From NCBI GenBank assembly GCA_013398015.1, contig VZRR01012434.1:276-64275 (forward strand): DNA of 64,000 nt, read 5' to 3'. The notes under the pieces were generated by a model. That model did no database searches. It was given only the letters and a program-made list of their open reading frames with translations, and was not told the origin of the DNA. The position numbers were made by a program, and so were the translations under genes. Below are positions 25,901 through 37,900 of the stretch, piece by piece; position 1 is the stretch's first letter; every line of letters begins with the position of its first letter. The DNA is from Oreocharis arfaki. Lineage: Eukaryota; Chordata; Aves; Passeriformes; Paramythiidae.

Positions 25901-28900
25901 TGAAAAACTAAAGCAACACAGGGTGGGACCTGCACCAAAGGGAACAGGCAGGACCTGGAGTAAATGATCTGTGAGAGCATGGGCTTCCCCAGCTGAGCTT
26001 GCCCAACCCCTGTGCTGGAGCATCACCCCCAAAATAGCCACGGGCTCACCCAAACGTCCCCCAAGAACAAGCCCAACGCCCCTGCAGCCCTCAGCCAGCT
26101 GCTGCCCACACTTGGCAGCTTTGGGATGACCACGAAAACCAGGGCAAGCACTGCCTGTGCCCGTCCCTGCTCCTTCCCCTGCAGCTCCTGGCAGACAGAA
26201 CTCGGGTCCCAGGAGGGAGCAGCATCCTCGTGTCAAGGACAGCCAAGTCTGTGCCAGTGGCGCGCCGTGTTCCTCGGCCCGTCCTCGCCTCCATGCTGGG
26301 CAGCCCCCGAGAGCTGGATGGCTGAGCTTCCCTGGCATTCCTCCAGGCTGGAATTAGCTTGAGTTCAAGTAAAATCTTGCTCTTGGTCATATAGTTAAAT
26401 TAAGTTAATGTGCAGCAACTGTTTACTGGAGTCCTGCAAAGGTTTCTACTCCCACTGCAGCAAAGTGGGGAGGAAACTCTCTGAGCGGGAGGGAGAGAGT
26501 GAGCGAGAAACCCAGAGAGCTCCTCCCTCCCCCAGACACTGCTGACACTTTGTCAATAGCCAGAGACAAATGCCCAAGGTCCTATTACCTGCTCCTGGCT
26601 TTGGTTTGAGAAGGGTTTTATTCCCCCTCTGATTTTGTTGCCGAGTTGTGTCCGGCCCTGAGCGGATAATAGAATTTCATCAATAGACTGAGAAGGTGAT
26701 GTATGTTAAAGCACTTAATATAAAGAGACTTCTACAGGAGCCCAAATTCAATTTGGCCAATGAACTCAATTGCAGGCATTATTGCATTCCAGGAGAAAGA
26801 CCAAGAGCATTTATACACATTACTCTGCAAATATTTATGTTCACATCTCTGTGTGATGTCCTCTTCACCCTTCCTCCCTTCTGCTGGCCGACCCCCTAAT
26901 GAGGAAGTTTGGTTTCGTATTTGCTTTTTAAGACAGCTTTGAATATAAATAATGTTCCACCAGTCAGCAGGATCTTGACAGCTGGTGAGTGTCAACTTAT
27001 TTAAAATAAATAGCCTCTCGGATGGGAACAGCCAGCTAGTGTGCTCTCCGCTTTGGCATCTTTTGAATTGTCTCATCTTTGTAACCCAAACCTCAAATCA
27101 TTTCGGAGGGCAGCGAGGAGGGTTCCTTCCTGCTGGGAGGACTCACCCGTCCCTACCACACAACCAAAAGTAAAAACCCACAAGGAGAATAACCCACTCA
27201 CAACCCTCTGACCTAACTCAGGGGTTTTTTCAGTTCTTTGGCTCTGCACAAAGCAGTGAAAGCCAGAAGTCTGTCACCGTGGTTCAAACTGAAAAAAACA
27301 ACACCTTAAAATGGCTTTTCCTCCTTCAGCCTCTGGACCACGGGCTTGGGTAAGCTCCCAGCCCTGCTCCTGGCATGAATGAGCCATCATTGCCTTCTTC
27401 ATCCCCTTCAGCCCTGCTCCAGGACTGGCAACATCAAACCCCTGCCGGAGCAATCTCCCAGCAAGGCGAATCCTGATATAAATGCTCTCCACAAAGGGAC
27501 TGTGCTTCTTCCATGGCCCAGCCATTAGAAGCTATTTTTACCTGCTTCCACACGCACAGATGGGCCAGAAACAATCCAAGCTCAGCACCCGTTATGCTTT
27601 GCCCAAAAGATTTGCTCCCTGCTTTTGCTGAGCTGCCAAAACAGTTGCAAAAGAGCAGGTAGAAGTGGGTAAGTGATGGCCAGGCAGCTGCCGGAGCGCG
27701 CTGTGAGCAGCGGCTGGGGATGACAATAGAGAGATGGAGAAGAGTTATTCATGTTTCCCCGAGAGCCCAGATCAGTTGAAACATCGTTTTCCTCGGGGAC
27801 GGAGAGGAAAGAGCTCCCTTCAAACACATCGTCCCATGAGACTCATTAAAGGCTCATCAATTACAGTGAGAGCAAACAATTCAGGGGAAAGCTCTGATAA
27901 GCCTTCCTCCGGCCGGCAGTCATTAGCAGCGCTCCCGAGCCGCCTCTCCCGGCACCAGCACCAGCAGAAAGGGAGCAGGGGGGCAAAGCCAAGCCCACGG
28001 GTTGGGGGGGGTGGGGAAGGAGTGTGATGGCTCAGGAGCCGGCAGGATGGGACCAGCAGCCTCCAAAGTATCCCTGTGGCCATGCAGAGCATCCTCATGG
28101 AGAGGAGTGTGCAGGCTGGGCTGGAAAGAGGCTGGCAGGGGAGGTGGTGGCCTTCTGCTGCTCCGTGTGCAGGATTTTCTAAGGAGCTCAGAGCAGTCAG
28201 TGTTGTCTCACGGGAGCACAAGGGGATGGAGCAGCTCTCTGGGCCCCCACCCAGCAGTTCCTCCAGCCCTATCCAGCACAGCAGTGGGGTCACTGCATCA
28301 GCACCCCAAGGCTGCCCCATCCCTGCAGGAAGGGAGAGGGATGAGGAGATGCTCTTTGCCTTTCCCTGCCTCACTCCCCTGCTCTGCAAGTGGGGTTGAA
28401 GACAGAGAAGAGGTCGTAAAACAAGTGAGAATCCTTGGAAGGAAAACAAAGGGCTGGGATGGCTTTTTAAAATTAGTTCAAACGTCATTATTAATGAAAG
28501 CTCGGGGAAAGGGGCTGTTTTCCCACTCCCAGCACGGAGGGAGGTTTGCTGCAGGTTTGCTGCACTCACCCCCTTCCTGTGTGTGGGCATCTCCTTCCCT
28601 CACACGTGGGCTTGGCACCAGACACCTCTCCAGCAGCTCGCTGCTGTGACCTCCAGGATGCTGATGTGGAGAAATGCAGAGAAGTGTTCTTTATGGCTGG
28701 AAAAAAAAATAAAAAAGGAAAGAAGAAAGGGGAAAAAAAAAAAAGGACACTTTCCTGTAAACTTTCCTTGGCGCTCCAAGCTCCGTGATGTTCCCTGGTG
28801 GAGGCATTGGCAGCATCAGGCCACACTGCACCACTCTGAGGGAAGCTGAACGACCTGCACTAAAATAAACTCAAAAACACCCCTCTGTGCACACTGTAAC

Positions 28901-31900
28901 ATCTTGGGGCACACATTGCTCCGACCACTCCTGCTGGGAACAGTGCGAGCCAGTTTCTGTTCAATGCCAAGTGCAGTGGTGTGAGCTCCGGGGCAGGATG
29001 GGTGTCCCTGGTGCCCGAGGGTGCTGGGGCCCTGCTGGGTGTGCTCTGGGGCTGCTCCCCACCACTGCTGACCCTACACGGGCTCTGAATGCTCACCGAG
29101 AAACAGCACTGTCAGCACAGAAGGCTGACCCACGAGTCAGAGAGGAGAAATACTCGCAGCTCCTCAGATCTCCTCCAGAGCCAGAGAGACCATATTGCAA
29201 CCAGCACAGTGCTGGAGCAGCCCCGGGCTGGAGCGGGGCCACGGCTGCCTTCTGCAGGACACAGCGCAGGTGTCTGCCCCGCTGCTGCTTTTTAAGCCTC
29301 ATTGCTAAGTAGCTCCTAACCTTTCCCTTCATCCTCTCCTTCCTGCCGTGGCTGGGCGCCGAGGAGGATGAGCAGAGACGAGCAGGACTAGCGGCTCCCA
29401 CCCAGGGGACTGGGCTAATGCCATTTTCTCCAGTCTCCGCCAGCTGAGTCTTGGCTGGGGAAAGAGACACAGAGCATCGGCGAGCGCGTGTCCTTGGGCT
29501 GCGGGCCCAGAGGAGGAGGCACAGAAGCCTGAGGAAGGGGTTGAAGCTGAGCCACTGAGCCTGAGCTGCAGGAAGGCTGGGATGCAGAAACCTCAGCCCA
29601 AAACGGGGCTGGCAGTTGGGGCTGGCTGAGGGCACTCGGCTGTTCACCATTAAATAATGCAGCCTGATTGACTGGGCTGCAAAGTGCTGTGCTGCGGGGT
29701 CAGCCTGCTGGAGTTACAGCTCCCTGCTTAGATTGATGATCCTCAAAGGTCAAATTCAGAAAGCAATTCCCTGGTAAAATTGATCCTTTGGATAGCAAAA
29801 CTTTTGCACAGTGGCAAAGGGTCTAGCAGAGAGAAAAATCAGTGACCCGGGCCCAGGCAGGCAAGGTGAACGCCTGCCTTTGCTTCCTCTTGACTTAATT
29901 TTCCTTGTTTATGCCAATTAGGAAGTGAGGGTTTCCCTTGGGGAGAGCAGTGCTCCATCACACCTGGCTGGGGGACATCCATGAGCTCCCACCCTGTCCC
30001 CATCCCACTGGCCAGGGCAGGAGGCAGCCGGGGCTGTCCCAGGAGCTGGTGCTGGGCTCCCAGCCCTCCCCAGCAGCAAGTGAGCAGCGTGTGTGCATGA
30101 ACAGACACTTCTGGCTGCCTCCTGCACACACCCGTGCCTCAGCAAGGCCGGGTCCCACTGCGTGGAGGAGGATTTGTGGCTGGAGCTGAATTAATGGTGA
30201 ACGGGTCTCGCCCTCCTGCACTGCAGCAGCTCGGAGGCAGAAGCACCCCGAAATGTCTGCTTGGCTCTTGGTGGGAGATGCCAGGAGGAAGAACGTGTTA
30301 CATGTGGAGGGTGGTGATGGAGGCAGCCCCAGGCCACTGTGGGGACCAGCTGGTGGCCACCCAGGGCTGATGTCCCCACTCTGACTGGGCCTTGACTCAC
30401 AGGGTCAAACACTGGAGCCAAGCACCACCCTCCACCTCATCCCAAACTTCAGGCAAAACAAGGGGTGTGACAGTCCCTTCCATCCTCGTACCCACTCCCC
30501 TGGGGCTCTTAAACCCCCCTTGTCTGGATGCTGGATCACAAGGCTGTGGCCTGGAGCTGCCCCATCCCCTCGCCCCCACCAGAGGAGGAGGGAGGAGAGC
30601 TGCAGCTCCCGAAGCTGTTGCTCTGTTCAGGCAGGGCCCAGAGCAGCAGTGGTGAGGCTTTGACCTGCTTTAACCCACTATCTTGCCTGCTTTGCTCTCG
30701 TCTGCTCATTTTGAAGCGAGAGAAGGAGGCCACGCAGTGTGGACACTGAATAATTCAGAGCCAGGCTCCGCAGCACCCCGGGGCTGGGCAGCGCCTCTGC
30801 CAAAGGGCTGGGACAGCTCAGCCGAAATCCTCCCTCACCAGAGCCGAAGGGGACCTGCAGCATCTGAAATTCAGCATCCCTCCTGGCTCTAGGTACCAGC
30901 CAAAGCCACTTCCTTCCCCTGGATGCTGGGATTCGTGGCTGACTCCCAGAGCACCAGTGCTGGGAGGCTGTTAGTGCTTTCAGCCGTGACGCGGCATCTC
31001 CAGCCCTCACCACCACGCGGTTTCAAGTGGAGCATGCTGAGCGTCTGCCTCTGCTCCCTGGGCCACGTTTTCTTCTTTCCTCCCTTTCAGAGGCTGAAAA
31101 ATTCCTTCCTCTTCTTGGTCAGAGACAGGGCAGGGTTGTAAGACAGGGAGAGATTGTTCATCCAGCTTATGCTTAGCCTCTGAGCGGGGTTTGCTAGAAT
31201 TAAGGACGGGGAGGGGAGGGAGAGGGAAAAAAAAATCATACATGAGGTCAGCTTATCCAGCCATGCGTGAGGAGAGCACAGCAAAGGCGGCCTCAGCGGG
31301 TCAGGCTGGGGAGCTTCTTTAGGGGCTCCAAGGGAGATGGGGAGAGGCACCAAGAGCAGGGGGCATGCGCAGCACCAGCACCCAGACTCCCAGCTCCCAG
31401 CCTAATCCAGGCCATTCATCCCAGTGCAGACAGAGCAGGAGGAGCAGCAGGCCGTGTTTCCTCTATCTTCTGTGCAGGCAGCTCATTCCCTCAGCTCTGC
31501 ATCTCTTGAGCCCTGTAAAAGGAAGCGCTGCCCCACCAGACTTCTCCACCCCTGCACAGAAGGCACAGCATTACTGTTTCCTAATGCTTCTGCTTCTGAG
31601 AGCGTAAATTATTGCACAAAGCAGGGAAAACCGTCGGGCTGTGCTAGGGATCGGCTGTCTGGAATGAAATGAGATGTTTTGGTCCCCAAAGTCTCTGTCT
31701 GATGGCCTCAGCTCGGGCCCAGGAGTCACCGGAGCCACGTGTGAGTTATGGGCTCAGCCTCCGCGCTCTGCGCAAGTCACCTCCGGAGTCTGAGCAACAG
31801 GAATTATTGTGCATGGAGATAATTATTCCCTGCATACTGCACTACAGCTCATTAAAAGTTTCTTAATGCTTGCAAATTGCTGAGTAGCGTTTTTAGTTGT

Positions 31901-34900
31901 TGCCTTCTCTGATGAGGCGGGGACTAACTGGTGGATTCTGGTGGTGGCTTGTTGTCTGTGTTATTTTGGTCACAGCAGGCTGGGGCTGTGCTGCACGTAG
32001 GGAAAAGGGTTTGAGCTGGGCAGCCTCACACCACGGGAGAAAATGCTGTTGGCTTTGGCACAGTGCACATGGGGCAAGGGCCGAGGGCTGTCAGGGTTAG
32101 CCCTGCTCCTCCATCCAAAGCCCGAGGCTGCCTCCAAGTAAAAGCCTCCATCTGAGGCAGTCACCCAGGTTCCTGTAAGAGCCTGGAATGTGAGTGACTC
32201 CTTCCTGGTGTCTCAGCTGGAGATGTTGACTTGCCATTGAACAGTCTGTGCTCCTCAGTCGGATGGTGGGAGCGAAGTGTCTCATCTTGGACGAGGGACT
32301 GCAGATCTGCCCTGGGCAAGGAAGTGGACACCGAACCCCAGCACCAGATACCTGGGGAAAACTGCTGAGTTCAGTGAGAAAAACCTGCAGGAGCAGCAGG
32401 GAAGGGGTGACCAGCCCGGCTTCAGCACATTTTCAGCACTACACTGGGGCAAGGAGGAGCAGCAGTAACACCTGACAGCTCTCCCCCGTCTTCTTCCTCC
32501 AGGTGTAAATGCAACCTCCACGCCAACCTGTGCACCTTCAAGGAGGGCAGCCTGCAGTGCGAGTGTGAGCACAACACCACGGGGCAGGACTGCGGCAAGT
32601 GCAAGAAGAACTTCCGCTCCAGGTCCTGGCGAGCAGGGTCCTACCTGCCTCTCCCTAACGGGTCCCCCAATGCATGTAAGTAACCTGCAGGCAGCCAGCC
32701 CTGCCGTGGGCTGCTCAATGCCCACAGATGGTGCTCATCATCTCCAGCCCAAATCAGTGCAGGATGCTCAGCTTTCCGAAGCTAAACGGGTTCTTACCCC
32801 TGTCTTGTTACACAGAGAAATGAAAGAGGATCTGGTGGATGCAGAGGTGATGTGTTGGCTGCTGGCAGAGGAGCAATGAATCTAAATGATGGTCAAGAAT
32901 GGAGAGGGTGACCTTGGGCCAAGATATAACCATGGCTTCAGTGGTTTTGTAATGCCAATTATTGCCCTTTGACAAAGGCATCATTCAGCACAGCAGAGCT
33001 CTGGCTGTGGAGCAGCCCAGGGGCTCTGTGCTGGCCCTGCTCAGCTGCAGGAGTGCCGGCTGCTCTCTGGATCCCGTTCCGTGCGTGCCGCTGTTCCAGG
33101 GAAGCGCCGCGAGCTGCGGTCCCCGTGCGCAGCCCCAGCCTCCTCCAACGGCTGCTGGAACACGGCTCTGACAGCAGCGGCGGCGCGCAGGCGAGATGGA
33201 GGATGCATTCCCACCATCCTCCGAGCAGGGAATTGGGGCAGGAGACATCACAGATGGGTCGGCTCCTCCTGGGTTCCTGTCCACCCCACGTTAGCAAACT
33301 TGTTTAAATGTCACGAAGCCACAGTAGCCACTCCAGCCTTTCAAGCAGCAGCTTTGAGCATTACCAAAGAGAATCTTTTCTCTCCCTCTCCCCAAATTTT
33401 TTGAAAGATTTATGTGCTTTAAGATGATCAAAGCTGAAATTCAGGCTCCGAAGGCCGTGACGGGAATGTTTTGTGTGCGCCAGGGCTGGTAGACGAGCAG
33501 GTTCTTTGAAAGGGAACGAGCTTGTCAGCTCCCACCAAGCGGCTGCATTGCTTCAAAGGAGCCTGGGAGAGTTTCTGGTGTTGACAGGCACAGACATGCT
33601 GTTCTCTCTCTTTCCCTCCCCTCCATTCCTTGTGTCTCTTCCTATTTCTCCTTCTCCTCTGCTCTTCCTTTTCCCATTCATCTCTCTTCCCATCTGTCAC
33701 TCAGTCTTCTTCCTCCTCCCCACCCCACCTCTCTCTGCTGCTTCCTCCTCCCCACATCAGCATCTTCTTCCTCTGCCCCAGAGGCAGTTCTCTGAACCCC
33801 TCTCCTCTTGGTAGTCCTACCTCTTCCATCACTGCTCCTGTGCTTTATATTCATGCAGAGCTGAGACTTTCCATGATTCACCCACGTGCTACAGCAGGGA
33901 GGCCCATGGCCTTTAGTCCCCTCTTCAGACCCTACAACCTGTCCTCAGCCCAGTGCTCCTCCAAGGATGTGCTTGTCCTTTGCTGGGCTTCCACAGCAGC
34001 CCAAGGAAATGGTTAACAGAAAAAAAACCATCAGCAAGGACCACGCTGGTTTTCCTTTCCCAGGTGAAAGGCTTGGGAAAGGAAAACAGCGTTCTCTGGC
34101 TGTTTCTGTGCTTTGACAAAAGCAGCTTTTAAGCTGTAGCAGCAAACTGATGTGCCTGTGAGCAAGCCCCCCACTAATTAGCTGCTGTTCAGTCCCATGT
34201 TGTGTGTCTGTGTGATCTTCTGATGGTGTCCTGCTTCCAGTGACTGGGCTTCCTCTTGTTTTTTGCAGGTGCAGCTGCAGGCTCAGCCTTTGGCAGTAAG
34301 TAAAACCCTAACTGAAACGCTGGCATTTAACACCTCGGTGCATGATCCTTGTGGATGTCACTAGGAAAAAAAAATATGGTTATTTTCTATCCATTATCAT
34401 TTTCCAGGCAATAAGTCTTCCCTAATTGTGCCTCATTTTCTGTCCTGTCAAAGAGTCTTATATTTTCTTCCTCTGACTTCAGTAGCCTCATTTTGCCTCT
34501 TCCTCTGGCATGGTTTCCCCCCAAGAGGTTCGTTAGCATGGCAGCCGGAAAGGAAATAAAAAAAGACTCTTCAAAATCACCAGTGCTTGCTGTGAACTCC
34601 CCCCCGCCATGCCCCTCAGTATCGCAGAATTCTGCTCTGAGAAGGAGCTGGGTGTGAATTATTTGGCATGGAACCCAGTCTGGGTCACCTTGGGCTATCC
34701 ATACAAAAGCACATCGAGTGTGTGTACATCTGTGTGGACACGTGTAGGGATAGGAACGCACGTCTGTGAGGTGTCAGCAGCAAAGGCGGCAGAGCTCAGC
34801 GGGGATTTCTGCTGCAAGATTGATGGCAGGAGAGGGCTCCTTATTTAACAAAGCTGGAGGTAGTTTGATATCAAAGAGCCTGGAGTTTTGGGTAAGCAGA

Positions 34901-37900
34901 AGCCTGGGTTTGAATGTTGTGGCTCAGAGTGCCCCTCCAGAAGAAACAAATCAGGGAGCTGAATGAATAATGAATTCTTTGGTTTGCAGGCAAGTGGAAA
35001 GAATTGGAGGAGGAATCGTTTCAGGGAAATGCAAATGCAATTAAGAAAAATGCACCTCATAGAAAAGTGGAGGACAGGTTTTCTGGGTAAATGAACCATA
35101 TTGAGATTTTTAGCAGTTAAGTGCTTGAAATTTTCAAATAAAAAAGTCTCCGTTAAGTAATTCAGGATTTTAAAAAAATAAATGTTTCAACAGTCCAAAA
35201 TATTCTTCACCTTTGTGTTCAAAACCATTTTGATAACTTTTTTTCTTCTCATTTACAAAGCTTGGCATCCTCAGCAGTACTTTCTTTTCTCTGGAAAACG
35301 TTCCCCATGAAGATTTTCTGCGGGGCAGAAGCTGGGAGGGTGCTGGGAGCGATGTGCAGGAGGTGGACAGGAGGGATTTGTGTCCAAGGCCAGTTAAGGA
35401 GAGATTATTTAGCCCACATAGGAGACTAGAAGTGACCTAAATTAAGTATTTAAACTAGCTCAGGGCTATTATGAAATTAAGCACGATAATCTGCATGAAG
35501 CAGTGGGACAAACAAGGACAGGAGGGCAGCAGGTGTAAGTTAAGCAGGAATTTGTGTCCCAGTGTTATTTTAGTCGGGGCTGTTGTGGGGAGCAGTGGGG
35601 TGGGATCGCTCCTGCCCGGCTGCACGGGGGCTCCGCTGACCCCGAGCCCTCCCTAAATGTGAAGGGTGCCCCTGGAAACAAACACGTGCCCATGGTCCTG
35701 GTTGGCTTTGATGGTGCCGGGCAGTTTGGTGCGGGGTGGCAGCAGGGGATGGAGCTGTGCAAGGAGCACAGCCGGGCACGTGGGCAGCGGGCAGTGCGAG
35801 CACAGCTTGGCCTGGGGGCTCCTTGGCACCTCCCGCCCGCTCCTCACCCCATCCCTGCCCAGACACGCCTTCATTTCCCCTTTTCAGCTTAATTGGCAAT
35901 TAGTTTATGATCGAGCTGTAAGTATTTAAGCCAATATCTGCACCAACAGAGTAAGCTGACACAGCCCCAGCGTGCAGCCCCTGCTCACACACACACACCC
36001 GTGCCCTCGCTGCGTGCAGCGTCACCGAGCCGCCGTCGCCTTAATCCTGCCGGTGCCCCAGTTGTGACCGCGCCGAGAAATCAGTCACCAGTTCAGCCCA
36101 GCAGCCTCACGGGTGTGCAGGCTGGCGAGCAAACCCTCCGTTCCCCCAGTAAGTGCCTCCCAACTCTTCTCTTTGCTTGTCAGCGTACGAGCGACCGCAG
36201 CGAGCAAAAACCACCACTGCAAAAACCACCACTGCAAAAACCACCACCGCAAAAACCACCACCACCACCTCAACCACCACCACAACCACCACAACCACCA
36301 GCACCACCCCCCTACCAGCCACCACCACCCAGCCAGGTGGGTGCCATGCTCCGTGCCCCGCTCTGAAGCCAGGACTCTGCTCCCAGGCTCCTCTTTCAGC
36401 TGCTCCCCGCGGGGCTGCTGTGTTGGCAGCCGTGGATCTCTGCTCTGTAGCATGATAAAAGGACATGGATAAAAATCACCCTGACTTGGTTCACTTCCCC
36501 CAGCCTCCAGGCAGCCCTGCCTTGCTGTTGTGTCTGGCACAGCTGCCAGAGATGCTGTCACATTCATGACAAGGCAGGGCAGGAAAGCAATGAAGACTTT
36601 ACTGATCCATAATAAATTTAAACCACCTATTTCTCTGGAAGGGGAGGGGAATTGTACCCCATCCCGCTCTATCCCTGAGCTCCTGCCACTTGCCACCAGA
36701 CTCAGAGCAGCCCACAGGCTTTGCTCTGTCCTTGCTGGTTGTCCCAATCCTGCACCAAGTCCCTGTGGCCAAACCCATGGATGTAATGCAGGTGCAGTTT
36801 TCCTAGGGCAGAATTCCAACATTCCCCAGGTGGCCGCTGTCCAAGTAGCCCGGGAGCGTGCAGGGCTGGAGCTCAAAAACGCGCCAGAAACATCCTTTCC
36901 TAATTTCTGAAATCAGCCTGTGGAGGAAAACTTTTGTCCTTTTCCTGGGGTTCCTCCTTCCCTCCCCCCGTGAACAAGGAGACAGTGTTTTTCCTTGTCT
37001 TTCGGAAATGAGCGGATAAAACTCAACAGCAGGACATTTTTTTAAGCTGCTCATGGGGGAATTAGACACGCATTCCTCCCTTTGCCATGCTTTCAGGGCC
37101 TGATATTTCCCAGGAGGACGTTTTACACCCACAGCATGTTAGTAACAGTCTGTCTGGGGGAGCTGCCAGAAGCCAGTCAAAGGGATGAGGAAACTTGATT
37201 GCATGTTTATGCAAATATAGATATATCCATGGAAGTACCCCTGCTTGAGGAGTTAATCAGGGAGCCGAGGGTTTAGGTCCAGCTTCCACAGAGCTGGAGT
37301 GACCCTGGATGAAGAGTGCAAGGCTCAGCTCTATTAGGAAGGGCTCCTCACCTGGATCCATGCTGTACCTGTGCAGGAAGAGGTTCATCCACCCCCCAGC
37401 CTGGAGCTCACACCATCCCCACGGCCCCGGCAGGGCCAGGTGATCACATCTGCATCCACACCATGCACTTGGGGTCGTCTGATTTTTATCCATGCTCACC
37501 TGTAGTGACATTTTAGGGCTATTTTTTTGCTGTGTTCTCGTGGGTAGCTGCTTAGTGTGTCTCTTGTATGATTTGCAGTGTTCTGTGGCACCTCTGGCAC
37601 AGGCAGAACAGTGTCTCTGTGGGGTTGGGGTGCTGGGGGTAACCTCTCCTGCCAGACTGCTCTGAGGGACCTGAGAAACATCATGCACCTCGTGGTTTAT
37701 TCCTTCTCCAAAACCTGCTTCCTGGGCAGAGAAAATGTTTTCCTAATGCTTTCCTTGCAAGGGACAAAATTAATAAATTGCATCCCAGCTGCCAGATCCT
37801 TGGCTTGATACAGCCAGGCCTGAGCTCCTCGCTCCTCATCCCCATCCAGATCCCCATCTGTGCTTCTGCAGAGCCAGGTCCCACCCCAGGATGGTGTGCC

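Larger units (their letters stand above)
21083..32502 (+). other. NTNG2 intron 2 (laminin domain to LE1)
   Basis: An 11.4 kb intron. It contains a CpG-rich patch at about 22570-22830, a 16-base T run with flanking pyrimidines (24138-24180), a CTGT tetranucleotide repeat (24666-24690), a solo LTR (25573-25920), an AT-rich block at about 26390-27000 and a purine-rich A/G stretch (28690-28750). No phase-compatible exon (2-2) was found. Confidence 0.75.

Noticed and set aside
34989..35090. Open frame KWKELEEESFQGNANAIKKN after a good acceptor
   Set aside because: The only decent donor (GTAAAT) leaves phase 2, which would shift LE2 out of frame.
36495..36790. Long phase 1-1 open segment after cttcccccag
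   Set aside because: The donor GTGCAG is weak. At nearly 100 codons with cysteines it is unlike the other cassettes and probably intron.
36085..36876. 263-codon minus-strand frame with long valine and tryptophan runs
   Set aside because: It is the antisense shadow of the ACC repeat in cassette B and of flanking GC-rich sequence.
37579..37638. Phase 1-1 open segment (FCGTSGTGRTVSLWGWGAG)
   Set aside because: Cysteine- and tryptophan-bearing, with a moderate donor and several alternative GTs. I judged it chance.
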